Under the pieces are notes generated by a model that made no database searches, was not told where the DNA came from, and worked only from the letters and a program-made list of their open reading frames with translations. A program made the translations under genes and the position numbers. Shown piece after piece: positions 39,441-49,172 of a stretch of DNA of 64,000 bases (its first letter is position 1; each line of letters opens with the position of its first letter). The DNA is from Prorocentrum cordatum (Eukaryota > Sar > Dinophyceae > Prorocentrales > Prorocentraceae), in assembly GCA_963575745.1 (NCBI GenBank), contig CAUYUJ010009557.1, positions 357,501-421,500 on the forward strand. Direction: 5' to 3'.

Positions 39441-40870
39441 TCTACTTCCTGTCTGATGCACTGACCCTGTTTGGCGGTCTGGCGGCTATGTCGTCGCCGT
39501 CGCCGCCATGTCGCCGACCGTCATGTGGGCCTGCGCGCCGGTGGGCTGTCTACGCGTTGCAATCTACGTGGTACAATTGATTTAAACAAACGAGTTGACA
39601 CATCCCATGCTCTAGCAAGCATCCCACCCACCCACCCGCAACTTGGTTTGCAAAGCCCGGTGGCGATTGCGATGAATGCTTGGCGTTCGCTGGTCCATCT
39701 TTGCGGCTGCGCCAACCCAAACGCGCGCGCGCAGCGCCCAGCTGGCGCGACCGACGCAGCCGCGGTGGCGCTGACCGCTGGGCACACCCCAGCTGTCACT
39801 TCACTGCGAGTCGGCGACTTGGGCGGGCGCGGTGCCATGGCAACGCCGACAACGGTAGGCGCGATGATGATAACAGCGATGCTGGTGACGATGTTGACAA
39901 CGACGACTGCGCGGCTAGTGCGGGCGCCGATGCGGATCACGCCGTCGACGATGACGGCGTCATTGCGTCGGTGATGAAGGTTTTGGAAAGAGTCCGACAT
40001 GCGCGCGCGGTCGACGCGCGAGAATGGCGCGCATGGCTTTACTTGACACGGATCGTGCCCCCCCAGCACGCGCGTAGAGGCGTGCGAATGATGTCGGGAT
40101 GCGGCGGCAGAGGCCCGTTTAGCATAATTCCATACCAAAAGAAACGATTGCGAAACAATATTGTTCCCCCAAGAATGCGCAAGAGCGCGGGCGCACGCTA
40201 TTTCTCTATATAAAAAGATGTTGCGAAACCATGTGCTGCTGTAGTGTGTTTGGGCACTCGGTTTTGAAAACGTTACGAAACCGACAATGTTGGCGGATTC
40301 CAGCAGGCGCGCGCGACGACGCGCGCGCGTACATTTCGTCCCATCTGTTGCAACGGATTCTCGCGACGGCGCGCGCGAAAAGGCGTGCGAACGATATCGA
40401 CACGCGCGCGCAAAAAATAATGTTTTCATAAAAACATGCTGCAACACCGATGGTTTTCGCAACAATTCGCAAGAGCGCGAACGCAAGTTTTTATGTGAGT
40501 ATCTGTGTTGCGAAGCCATGTGTTGTTTTATGTGGTCCTTTGACGCTCGACTGTGATATCCGTACGAAACCAAAAGTGTTTGAAAGATGTGGGCTTTCGC
40601 GCGCGACGACGCGCGCGTGCGCAATTCGTCATATGTTTGGCAACGGACTCTTGGAAACTGCTGGTTGTGGGAAACACGAGTGCGCACGCATAGAATTGGC
40701 TGCAACGAGTGACGGGGGGGGCGGTACCGGCTGGGCTGGGATGGCACGGATTCATGTTTTGGATGGGCGATGGAGCAAGATCATATGTAAATTGCAATGC
40801 GAATGAACAGGGGTCGGTCCACACGAGGGGGGCAGGAGTCTTTTCTCTTACTAAGTGGAAGAACGTATGT
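39441..40870 (-). repeat. Composite repeat CR, copy 2 (reverse orientation)
   Basis: Reverse-complement markers appear in mirrored order: 'catcccacccacccacccgcaacttggtttgcaaa' (39608-39652), 'aagcgcccagctgg', GATGATGAC-rich part (39860-39990), 'cacgatcc'-type boundary (40050), sub-units with 'gcgcgcgacgacgcgcgcg' (40300-40340, 40590-40620), and the conserved tail with 'ctgggatggcacgg' near 40735. A GTCGCC minisatellite fragment is at 39470-39550. Confidence 0.75.
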
Positions 40871-42070
40871 GGTACAGTGCGCACGGTGAAAAAATTACGT
40901 GGTGAAATCTAAATGTTGAAACGTATGTGGTGCAATGTGTGCAACGCACATGGACTGCGCAACATGAACTTGCGCAACATAGGCTGCAACACGGAGATGG
41001 CACCAGACATGTTGCACCACACAGATTGCACAATAGTGCACAACATAGATTGCACCACGTCAGCTACACCACACATGCTGCGCAACACATACGCCGTACC
41101 ACGTATATTGCGCCACCTTAAGTGCACCGCATACGTTGCACTACATGTGCTGCACAACGCGGGGTGCGCAACGTGCTCTCTCCTTCCCAAAACAACATTT
41201 GGACCAACCGAGTTCCCGAAGCTGTACTTATTCTGCCCGGCCCGAAGAAAAAGAGAAAAAAAAAGGGAGGAGGAAGACCCGAAGGATGTCATTATACAGA
41301 TGGTTTTGTCCCATCGTTCTTCCTACATATACTGTCACCTCATCCTGGCCAAACCAATATCGTTCCGTCCTTCGTCCTCGTCAAACACTGATTTGAAGCA
41401 CTCTTACAGCACAACGAAAGCAAGAACCACACACGCGTGTCGTCGCGCGATCATGCTGGCATCCTTCAAAGCCCACCGACTACAAAGACGTCAGGATCGA
41501 CGGCCCCGAAAACATACAAAACATGTTGTGTTGCAGCGTGTCTTCTTTGGCAAAGAATCAGCGCGCACGGTCGTGCGAATCTTACCGACAACCACTGGTT
41601 TGTCAACATGCTCATCAAATTCGGCCAGAGGGGCCTCTCGCGCGCGCGCCGAAATCATTCGACAACCTTTCCGTTTACTGTGGTGCGGGGAGGGGCACGA
41701 TCCCGGCCAAATAAAAACCTGCAGACCATTCGCGCCCATCGGCCGCGTCCGCATCAACCCTTTCATCAACAAGACGTGGACACCATCATCGTCATCGACG
41801 TGATCAGCATCGGCGCCGCCGTCATTGGCCTTGCGGTCGGCATCGTCACCATCAGCACCAACATCACTACTATCATCATTGTGGCTGCTTGTGTCGATGT
41901 CGACGTGATACCGCGACCGCCCGAGGCACCGACTCGCACTGAAGCGCCCGCGCGCCAGCGCGGCCTGCGAAACGCGCTGGGAAGTCTCGAGCGGTCAGCG
42001 CCACCGCGGCCGCGTCGAATATGTTGCGTAGCATTGCTTTTGAGACACACGCTGTTTAGGGCTCACGCTG
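40871..42070 (+). repeat. Composite repeat CR, copy 3 (partial)
   Basis: 'ttgcaccacrta' repeats at 40930-41165, unrelated text with 'aaaagagaaaaaaaaagg' (41165-41400), then GCGCGC sub-units (41430-41690), 'aggggcacgatcccggccaaata' (41690) and the CATCG-rich part (41770-41900) ending 'gaaacgcgctgggaag'. It lacks the terminal GGGTGGGTGGG block. Confidence 0.65.
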
Positions 42071-42179
42071 GCTACCAAGTTTGACCGAGAACTGTGTAAT
42101 CAGAGCTTGAGAGATCTTTGGCTTCAGCATCTTTCAGCGTCTCGACCTCCACGTCCTCTCCCTCCTACTCCTCGTTCTC

Positions 42180-42253
42180 TGCCTCCTCCTCCTCCTCATC
42201 GTCATCATCATCATCATCATCATCAACATCAGCACCATCAGCACCATCAGCAC

Positions 42254-42333
<80 letters not shown>

Positions 42334-42335
42334 AC
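42180..42335. repeat. (CTC)n then (ATC)n microsatellite
   Basis: (TCATCA)n at 42198-42332 with CAGCATCA variants, preceded by TCC repeats at 42150-42195. Confidence 0.95.
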
Positions 42336-43129
42336 GGGGGCAGACCCAGAGGACAGAGAACGAAGCGTCTTCGTCCTGCTCCTGACCGCTCATTATCCTC
42401 CTCATGCTTTTCCCTCCCTCTCCTAATGTTCTTCAGGATTCCTCCTCCTGATCATCCTCCCCCTCATCCTCCTGATCCTCCTCTACTTAGTCCGGTTGTG
42501 CCTACACGCGCGGACCCTCGCAATGCGGAGTTGGAAATCGATCCACGATTTGTCGTGGACGATACTCCGTACCTCCTCCCAATCTCACGGTGGAGGCTGA
42601 CAGCCACCGTTCCCAGGAGGGTAACACATGCCCGGTGTTGGGTCCTCCCCACTCCACTGGGCATTGACACCCACAAGCCAATCGACTTCTGACAAAATCA
42701 TGGTCCTGGTCGATTCGGTCCCACTGGGGGGGGGAGGGGGGGGGGGGGGCAAAGCCCTTCAGAGAGAACGCGGTCAGCATCTTCTAATGGCACCCAGGTG
42801 ACAGGTGCTCGTTCGCGTCTCGTCGCTTCCACTCGGGTTCTGGTACTGCACAGCTGGACATTTCCCCCTCACCCACGACTTCCTCCCGCTGCATTGCCCT
42901 TCCTTACCACTGTCGCCGTCGCCTTTGTCCTGTTCCTCCGCCCCCTGCAATTTCCTCATCATCCTGTTCGTGGCATTCTCAATTTCATCCTCCGGCGGCG
43001 ACGGCGGATATCGGTTGGCGCACGGCGTCGAGAACGACAACGGCGGCGGCGCCCGAATACCAGGCCTCCAGATATCCAAGGATCTGCGGAGGCTTTAAGC
43101 CCAGCGCGGTCCCCGCAAATTGTGTTTCT
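42336..43129. other. No supported gene
   Basis: Mixed sequence with C-runs at about 42727-42750. No domain in any ORF. Confidence 0.4.
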
Positions 43130-45194
43130 AGCAATCGATGTTGTGCACTCTACATGGGCAACCTGTGCAATACGACTTGTGCAAACTACGTTGTGCAATC
43201 AATGTGGTGCCATCGATGTTGTGCACTCTATGTGCCGCCATTTCTGTTACAGTCGTTGCGGTGCGCAGCTTATGTTGTGCCCTTTCTGTGGTGCGATGTA
43301 GGTGGTGCAAACCTGCGATGTGCAGTATCTGCAGCGTCTCGATGTGAATCAAATATGGTGTACACTCATCGCGGTGCTGTCTATGTGGCGCGAAATGTGT
43401 TGTGCAATCCATGTGCGCCGCGTAAATTGCAACACGTGCGTTGCAACACATACATTCTCCTTTCTAATAAAATAGACTCTACCCCCCCCCCCCGACTTAT
43501 CGGTTCCCCTTTCGGGTATGTAAATCATATATGATTCTGCACACTCGTCCATCCTACATATGATATCATACCATCCCAGGCAGGCCGGTTTCCCCCCCCT
43601 GAGGTTCCCTTGTGAAAAAACACTATGCGGTGACATTTTTGTTCTAACATAGCACTTTTTCGCGAATCCCTGGCAACAAATGGGACGAAATGCACACGCG
43701 CGCGTCGTGTCGCGCGCATGCCGAAATCCTTCAGAACCCTCGGTGCCGGAAAGATTTCGCAATCGAGTTTCCCCCCAAAAAAAAAACAAAAACACAGGGT
43801 TTCGCAACACGGATTTGCAATAAAAGCTTCCGCGCGAGCTCTTGCGAAATCTTAAGAAAACCATAGGTTTTTCAAGATTTTCGCAACAGGCTACCAAACA
43901 GGCTTCGCGCGCGCGCGTCGAAATCTGTCGAACGCCCTTACGCGTGTGCCGTCGCGAGAATCCTCTGCAAAAAATAACACAAAGTGCAGACGCGCGCGTC
44001 GTCGCGGGCGTACGCCGAAAACCTTCAAAACCCATCGGTTTCGGAAGGATGTCAAAATCGTGCGTCCAAAAAACCTACAAAAATCTAAGGTTTCGCAACG
44101 CGGATTTTCAACAAAAGCGTGCGCGCGCGCGCTCTTGCGTCGTCGTCGTCGTCGTCGCCGTCCTCCCTCCTCCCGCGTCGTCGTCGTCTTCGTCGCCTAC
44201 GTCGTCCTCTGTCTTTCCTCGTGTTCGTCGTCGTCGTCCTGTTTGGCGTCGTGGTCGTTTCCGTCGTCGTTGTCGCCGTGGTCGTCCTTCCTCCTCCTCC
44301 CACGTCGTCGTCGTCGTCCGTCGTCGGCGTCTCGTCGTCGTCCCTCCTATTTCGTCGCCGTCGTCGTCGTCGTCGTCGTTGTCGTCGTCGTCGTCGTCGT
44401 CGTCTTCCCTCCTCCCTCGTCGTTGCCGTCGTCGGCGTGGCCGTCCTTCCTCCTTCTTCGTCGTTCGCGTCGTCGCCGTCCTCCCTCCTCCTCGTCGTTG
44501 TCGTCGTTGTCGCCGTCGTCGTCCTCCCACCTTCCTCGTTGTCTTCGTTGGCGACGTCGTCGTCGTCTTCGTCGTCGTCGGCGTCGGCGTCGTTGCCGTG
44601 TTCGTCGTCGTCGACGTCGGCGTCGTCGTCGTCGTCGCCGCCGTCGTCGTCGTCGTCGTCGGCGTCGTTGACGCGGTCGTCGTCGTCGTCGTCGTCGTTG
44701 TCGTCGGCGTCGTCATCGTCGTCGTCGTTGTCATCGTCGTCGTCGGCGTCGGTGTCGTCGTCGTCGTCGTCGGTGTCGTCGTCGTCGGTGTCGTTGTCGG
44801 CGTCGTCGAAGTCGCTGGAGACGTCGTCGGTGTCGTCGTAGTCGTTGTCGGCGGCGTCGTCATCGTCGTTGTCGCTGTCGTCGTCGGCGTCGCTGTTGTT
44901 GCCAAGTGCCATGTGGTACCCACCGTCACGGTCTTAAGAGATTTTGCAAAACAAGTTGCGGGTGGGTGGGTGGGATGTTTGCGCGAGCAGTGGAGTGGAC
45001 AACTCACTGCGAACAGAAATGGATTCTCCTTTCTAATAAAAGAATAGACTCTACCCCCCCCCGGGCTTATCGGTCCCCCCTGGGATAACATATTTCATAT
45101 ATTTTCTGCACACTCGTTCCTCCTAAATATTAAAATCGTACCATCCCAGACAGGCCGTACTCCCCCCCCCTGAGTTTATTTTTATTATATATAT
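43130..45194 (+). repeat. Composite repeat CR, copy 4, left neighbour of the 6.6-kb retroelement
   Basis: 'gtgtgcactctatgtggtgcaat' repeats (43130-43440); 'ctcctttctaataaaa.tagactctacccccc' (43450-43495); 'ccatcccaggcaggcc' (43573); 'aaaaaacactatgcggtgaca' (43615); two GCGCGC sub-units (43690-44130); (GTC)n at 44140-44900; 'caaaacaagttgcgggtgggtgggtggga' (44945-44975); then a second 'ctcctttctaataaaa' to 'ccatcccagacaggcc' (45027-45150). The retroelement is inserted just before the place where the next 'aaaaaacactat' block should start; that block is found at 51900. Confidence 0.8.
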
Positions 45195-45312
45195 ATGTTC
45201 CTTAGCTTGCGGGATAATCCATCTATGTTTGGCGTGAGCGCCGTGGTTTGCACAGTCATCAGATGAATTGAAACTCAATTGATTCTGTGTCCGTAGTCCG
45301 TCTTTTTTGCTC
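45195..45312 (+). repeat. Split direct repeat A1
   Basis: Starts ATGTTCCTTAG and ends TTTTTTGCTC. Matches A2 (51468-51585) over 118 bp without gaps, about six substitutions. Confidence 0.93.
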
Positions 45313-45334
45313 AAGCTGTTTTTCTTGTCAGTCT

Positions 45335-45850
45335 ATGGGCCTCCCAAAATCTTGCCATGTGGCTGTCGCTACGTTGTGGGGGTTCATGTTGGGATCAGAG
45401 AAGCAGACCTGGCTACAAGCGATGCAGCCCGTTCATGTGGATGTGGAGGTTAATAACACTGGTGTTTGTAACTGCACGTGTGACTCCCTCTCGCGCCTCT
45501 CGGGAAACGGATCTGTCAATCAGACGTACATCGAGAACCATTTCCACAGCCGTCTCCCATCCGAGCCCTTCTCGTGGATCAACCTCTTCTGCGTTCTACA
45601 GAGCGCCTGCTGTACCTCGGTGGCCGTCTGTGCTTGGTGCTGCGATGGCGCACGTCGGAGGACTGCCTCCTCTGATGGGGCCGCCCGCGGCGCCCCCGCC
45701 AGGACAGGGGCCAGCTCCTCCTGCGGTGCCCCAGTTGCAGATGCGCCTGGACGGGTGGCCACAGCCGACAAGTGCGGGGCTGTGCAGTTGGCGATGCCTG
45801 CTGGTCGAGTTCGAGGGGGAGGCGTTCTTACACGAACGTTTGGTGATTAA
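45335..45850 (+). CDS. Small Cys-rich ORF with a hydrophobic segment (5' end of the retroelement)
   Basis: The first ATG after repeat A1 opens a 172-codon frame. The first ~95 codons look protein-like: 'HVDVEVNNTGVCNCTCDS' with NNT and NCT N-glycosylation sequons and a Cys cluster, then 'FSWINLFCVLQSACC' continuing 'TSVAVCAWCC', a hydrophobic stretch long enough to span a membrane. After 45645 it overlaps the gag-like ORF in another frame and becomes Ala/Arg-rich, so only the first part may be real. It may be an upstream ORF, a leader fused to Gag by frameshifting, or chance. I recognise no family. Confidence 0.4.
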   Translation: MGLPKSCHVAVATLWGFMLGSEKQTWLQAMQPVHVDVEVNNTGVCNCTCDSLSRLSGNGSVNQTYIENHFHSRLPSEPFSWINLFCVLQSACCTSVAVCAWCCDGARRRTASSDGAARGAPARTGASSSCGAPVADAPGRVATADKCGAVQLAMPAGRVRGGGVLTRTFGD

Positions 45851-46343
45851 GGCACACCCCAACGGCGGCTCAGCCTGGATTGCGACGCCTGATCAGGACG
45901 AGTACGAGGAGGACTACCGTAACGATCCCGACATCGTGGGGGTCACCTTCCTGGATGATGCGGGTCGCCCTCCAGCGCCGCCCCACCTGCCGGTGTACGC
46001 CTTTCGGGCTGCCCCGACTCAGGCGGTCCTGCAGGCAGCGCTCGGCAACGCAGAGGTGCAAACTCAGCTGTTGGGCTGGGGCCAGGCTGTCGCGGCGCCG
46101 CAGGTCCAGGCGGGTGCGATCGGTGTCCCAGGCGCGGGGAAGTGGCTCCTGGCGGAGCCGTGCGGCAACATGAAGATCGGGGATGAGGCGCCTGTTGCTC
46201 CCACGGGCCCGTTCGCGAGCGTGAAGGCGGTGTCGACCTGCACGCTGCCGTCGGGCAACACCGTGGCCGTCTTCGTGGAGTGGGTGCCGACGCACAAGGT
46301 TGGCAGCTTCAGGGATGACAAGATCTCTACGCGTCGGAGGTGA
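45645..46343 (+). CDS. Gag-like ORF, first part
   Basis: Start chosen at MAHVGGLPPLMGPP because the upstream part of this frame is low-complexity Arg/Ser and overlaps the other ORF. About 232 residues: a Pro-rich N-terminus, then a globular stretch with 'HERLVIKAHPNGGSAWIATPDQDEYEEDY', and a C-terminus with 'KVGSFRDDKISTRRR'. No zinc knuckle. By position before RT it should be a structural (Gag) or accessory protein. It ends in TGA at 46341-46343; the next ORF starts in another frame within 15 bases, so the two may be one protein joined by frameshifting, or separated by a mutation. The junction reads GGAGGTGAGT, like a splice donor, but no intron is needed. Confidence 0.6.
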   Translation: MAHVGGLPPLMGPPAAPPPGQGPAPPAVPQLQMRLDGWPQPTSAGLCSWRCLLVEFEGEAFLHERLVIKAHPNGGSAWIATPDQDEYEEDYRNDPDIVGVTFLDDAGRPPAPPHLPVYAFRAAPTQAVLQAALGNAEVQTQLLGWGQAVAAPQVQAGAIGVPGAGKWLLAEPCGNMKIGDEAPVAPTGPFASVKAVSTCTLPSGNTVAVFVEWVPTHKVGSFRDDKISTRRR

Positions 46344-46357
46344 GTGATTGTCGCATT

Positions 46358-46918
46358 ATGAAGCCCCGTTTCGAGCATGGCGTTCGCAGTCGTACCTTCA
46401 ACGACAGAGTGTTGGAGTTGTTCGAGGAGCCTGACCTCGATGGCTTCCCGAAGGGTCCTCGCATCACGTTGGGCACCGCACAGACTTTGAGGTCTCAGGG
46501 GCTGACCTGGCAGACCCAGGCTCGTGAGTGGCCCGTCGCGGCTCGCATTCCTCCTGGGGACAGGTCGGTGCACGAGTACAAGCTGATCTGTGAGGTGCTG
46601 AATGCGTTGCAGTGCATCGATCAGTGTAACCTGCCGAACCTGGTAGGGGCCGAGCTCTTGGTGAGGCGCAAGAGCGTGCTGGAGGAGGCGCACGCCTCGT
46701 CGCCCAGCAACCCGGACTACAGCGCAGCCGACATCATGATGGGCTGGGCTGAGACGAGGGGCACGGGGAGCACTCCTGAGTCACTCATGAGCTACACCGC
46801 TAACAGGCTGAAGGATAAGGCAGCGATCTTGAAGGAGAAGAGGAAGGCAGTCGATGAGTCCAGGCTCGGGGGAAAAGGTCAGCCCTCGAAGGACAAGGAC
46901 AAGGGCACCAAGAACTAG
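46358..46918 (+). CDS. Gag-like ORF, second part
   Basis: First ATG in this frame gives MKPRFEHGVRSRTFNDRVLELFEEP and about 186 residues. The central part is mixed alpha-helical-looking ('HEYKLICEVLNALQCIDQ', 'LMSYTANRLKDKAAILKEKRKAVDE') and the tail is Lys-rich (GQPSKDKDKGTKN), suitable for nucleic-acid binding. Stop TAG at 46916-46918; the polymerase frame resumes in the same phase downstream. Homologues in other copies would show whether this and the previous ORF are one protein. Confidence 0.6.
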   Translation: MKPRFEHGVRSRTFNDRVLELFEEPDLDGFPKGPRITLGTAQTLRSQGLTWQTQAREWPVAARIPPGDRSVHEYKLICEVLNALQCIDQCNLPNLVGAELLVRRKSVLEEAHASSPSNPDYSAADIMMGWAETRGTGSTPESLMSYTANRLKDKAAILKEKRKAVDESRLGGKGQPSKDKDKGTKN

Positions 46919-46981
46919 AGGGTCGAGCTCGACCCCTTGGGCACCCCCGCGGGTGCTTTTGTCGCTCGTCGATCTCTGACG

Positions 46982-49172
46982 ATGTCCGACAACCGTGCTG
47001 CTCCTCGTGAGCTTCTACCTCTTCCTATACCGCCTTGATGGTCTTCGCCGTCCTGGCCGAGGCATCGCTGCAGGAGGCTGCAGCAGCGCTTCGACCGCAG
47101 GAAGGCAGTTCTGAGCCGCGCCGTGGACTCCGTCAAGGCGCTTAATTGGTTGCACGGTGGGCGCCAGCCTCCAAGTTTTTCGAGTCCGACCCTGTCGCAG
47201 GCTACGGCTCTTCAGCACCTTCTGGACGTACATCGGACTGACGTCCCGGAGATCGTTAATGCCGAGGCAGCCCGCGTGGAGTTGCTCGGCGCAGGACAGG
47301 ATTACGCTGGTGGTCCTGAACTTCCCATCGCGAGTTACGACAAGGATCTGCTCTCCATGCCCCAGCTTGGGGCGGAGCCCGTCGACCTGTCCACGGTGCT
47401 GGAGGGCAGGGCCAGAGAATGTCTCGTTAACTTCGAAGAGGAGATCTTGCACGGTCCCGACGATTGGGGCCATATTACTGAGTGTGAGGAGCATGTTAGA
47501 CCGTATATGGATCCAGTGCTTAAGTCCGACGCTGACGCTTACTTCGACTTCGTGATGAGGGGTCACAGGTCGGGTTTGTTTCGCTTCGGCCGCACGTCCC
47601 ATGTCATCGTCACCCCCTTCTTTGTGAGGAAAAAGGCTGGCACTTTGAGATTGATACTTGACTGCCGTCCGAGTAATCGCAAAATGCGTGAGAGCCCAAA
47701 CGTTCGGCTGGGAGGGCCGGCTGATGTTGCTCGGCTACTGCACTCGCGCGGCGACGGGGACCCGTACGTGGCCCTCGGCGACGTGAAGGATTATTTTCAT
47801 TGCTGCGGGCTTCCACCAGGCCTTAGTCCATATTTTTCCCTGCCGCCCGTGTCAGGTCTGCGACTTCTTCAGGCTGGTATTCACAATGTCGAAGGTCTCC
47901 CTGTTCTCCCAGGTGACAGCATCTTTCCACAGTCCAGGGTCGTTCCCATGGGGTGGTCTTGGGCCTGTTACTTTGCGCAGTCTGCGACAACGTCCCTGGT
48001 GCATCGTTTCTCGGGCTCCGAGGGTGACAGCTTCCTGGAATCATGTAAGCCCCCTCCTGGTCTCGATCGGCCCGCTTACAACGTCTACATAGACAACATT
48101 AGCATCTTCGGCCAAGGTAAGTCACAGACCGATAGGATCGCCAACCAGGTTTTCGACGGGGTCGAGAGTGTGGGCTTTAGGGTTCACGAGCGCACGTCTG
48201 CCAGCAAGTGGGCTCTTACGCTCGGCCTTGAGATCGACTTCCTGTATAGCACGGTCCAAGGAAAAAGGCAAAAGAGGTGGAAGTTGAAGGCGGTTTTGGA
48301 TTGGTTGGCAGGTGCTCCGTATGTGTCGGGTAAGGAGATTGAGAGACTCCTGGGCCATACCACCTTCCACTTCGGTCCTAATCGGCTATTCTTGTCCATC
48401 TTTAACAATGCCTATGACTTCATTCGTTCGAGTTACACCTCTCGAGTGCGTCCCTGGCCCTCGGTGGCTAAGGAGTGCTGGGCCGCTGGGCGTCTTATCT
48501 CGTTCGCGTTCGCCGATCTGGGAAGGGACTTCGACCCGCACGTGAGCTGTTTCGACGCTAGTACGTGTGGGGCAGGGGTCGTCACGGCGCCTTGGGACTC
48601 GGCTCAGGTTCGTTCAGAATGCGAATGGGAGGAGAGATGGCGTTTCAAGTGGGATGTGTACGATCGAGTTGCGCCCAGGGACAACAACTTCTTATCGCTG
48701 GACTGGGGGGACATCGAAAGCGTCAAGCCTTGTCGTGACAGGTCGTCGCTCTGGTCGCTGGACAAGTCGTTCAGAGAGGTCCCGAAAGAGAACCTCGTGG
48801 GCCCCACGTGGACCAAGGTCGTTCGGAGTTTTTGGAAGGACGAGGAGCCGATATTCTGTCTGGAGGCTCGCGCGGGTCTGCTGGCGGTGCGTCATAAGTT
48901 ACGGGCGGTCTCCAGTTTCGGTAAGACTCATCTACACCTTGGGGACTCCATGACCGCCATCCTGGCTTTCGAGAAGGGTCGGGCTAAACATCGAGGTCTT
49001 CTGGGTGCTTGCCGTCGCCTTTTGGCTCTGAGCGTGGCCTCCAACACCAGGCACCATTTCAGGTGGGTGCCGTCGGAGCTGAACCCGAGTGATCCTGATT
49101 CACGCTACTTCGAGCTTCCAGTTGACAGTGATGGCCGACGGTTGCTTCGTCGCTCCACGTCTCGGGCCTGGA
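46982..49172 (+). pseudogene. Polymerase: reverse transcriptase and RNase H
   Basis: ATG 46982 (MSDNRAAPRELLPLP) meets an in-frame TGA at 47036-47038; beyond it the frame is open through the enzyme. RT motifs: 'LRLILDCRPSNRKM' (about 47645), motif A 'LGDVKDYFHCC' (about 47775), motif B 'VPMGWSWACYF' (about 47943), motif C YIDN at 48086-48097 where most RTs have YxDD. RNase H: 'CFDASTCGAGVV' (Asp, about 48550), 'CLEARAGLLAVRHKL' (Glu), 'HLHLGDSMTAILAFEKGR' (Asp), 'WVPSELNPSDPDSR' (last Asp). The LxLDCRPSN, MGWSWA and WVPSELNP wording is what I know from dinoflagellate DIRS-like elements. The YIDN site may be normal for this family. The frame stays open to 50800 but after ~49170 it is a shadow of the recombinase. 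Confidence 0.9.

Noticed and set aside
45284-45316. Spliced-leader-like text at the end of repeat A1 (tccgtagtccgtc...tgctcaag)
   Set aside because: It needs gaps and several mismatches to match the SL, and the A2 copy matches even less. It is better explained as part of the element's own repeat.
46331-46360. Calling an intron at the GGAG|GTGAGT site between the gag-like ORFs
   Set aside because: No acceptor with coding continuity was found nearby; a frameshift or separate ORFs explain the phase change more simply.
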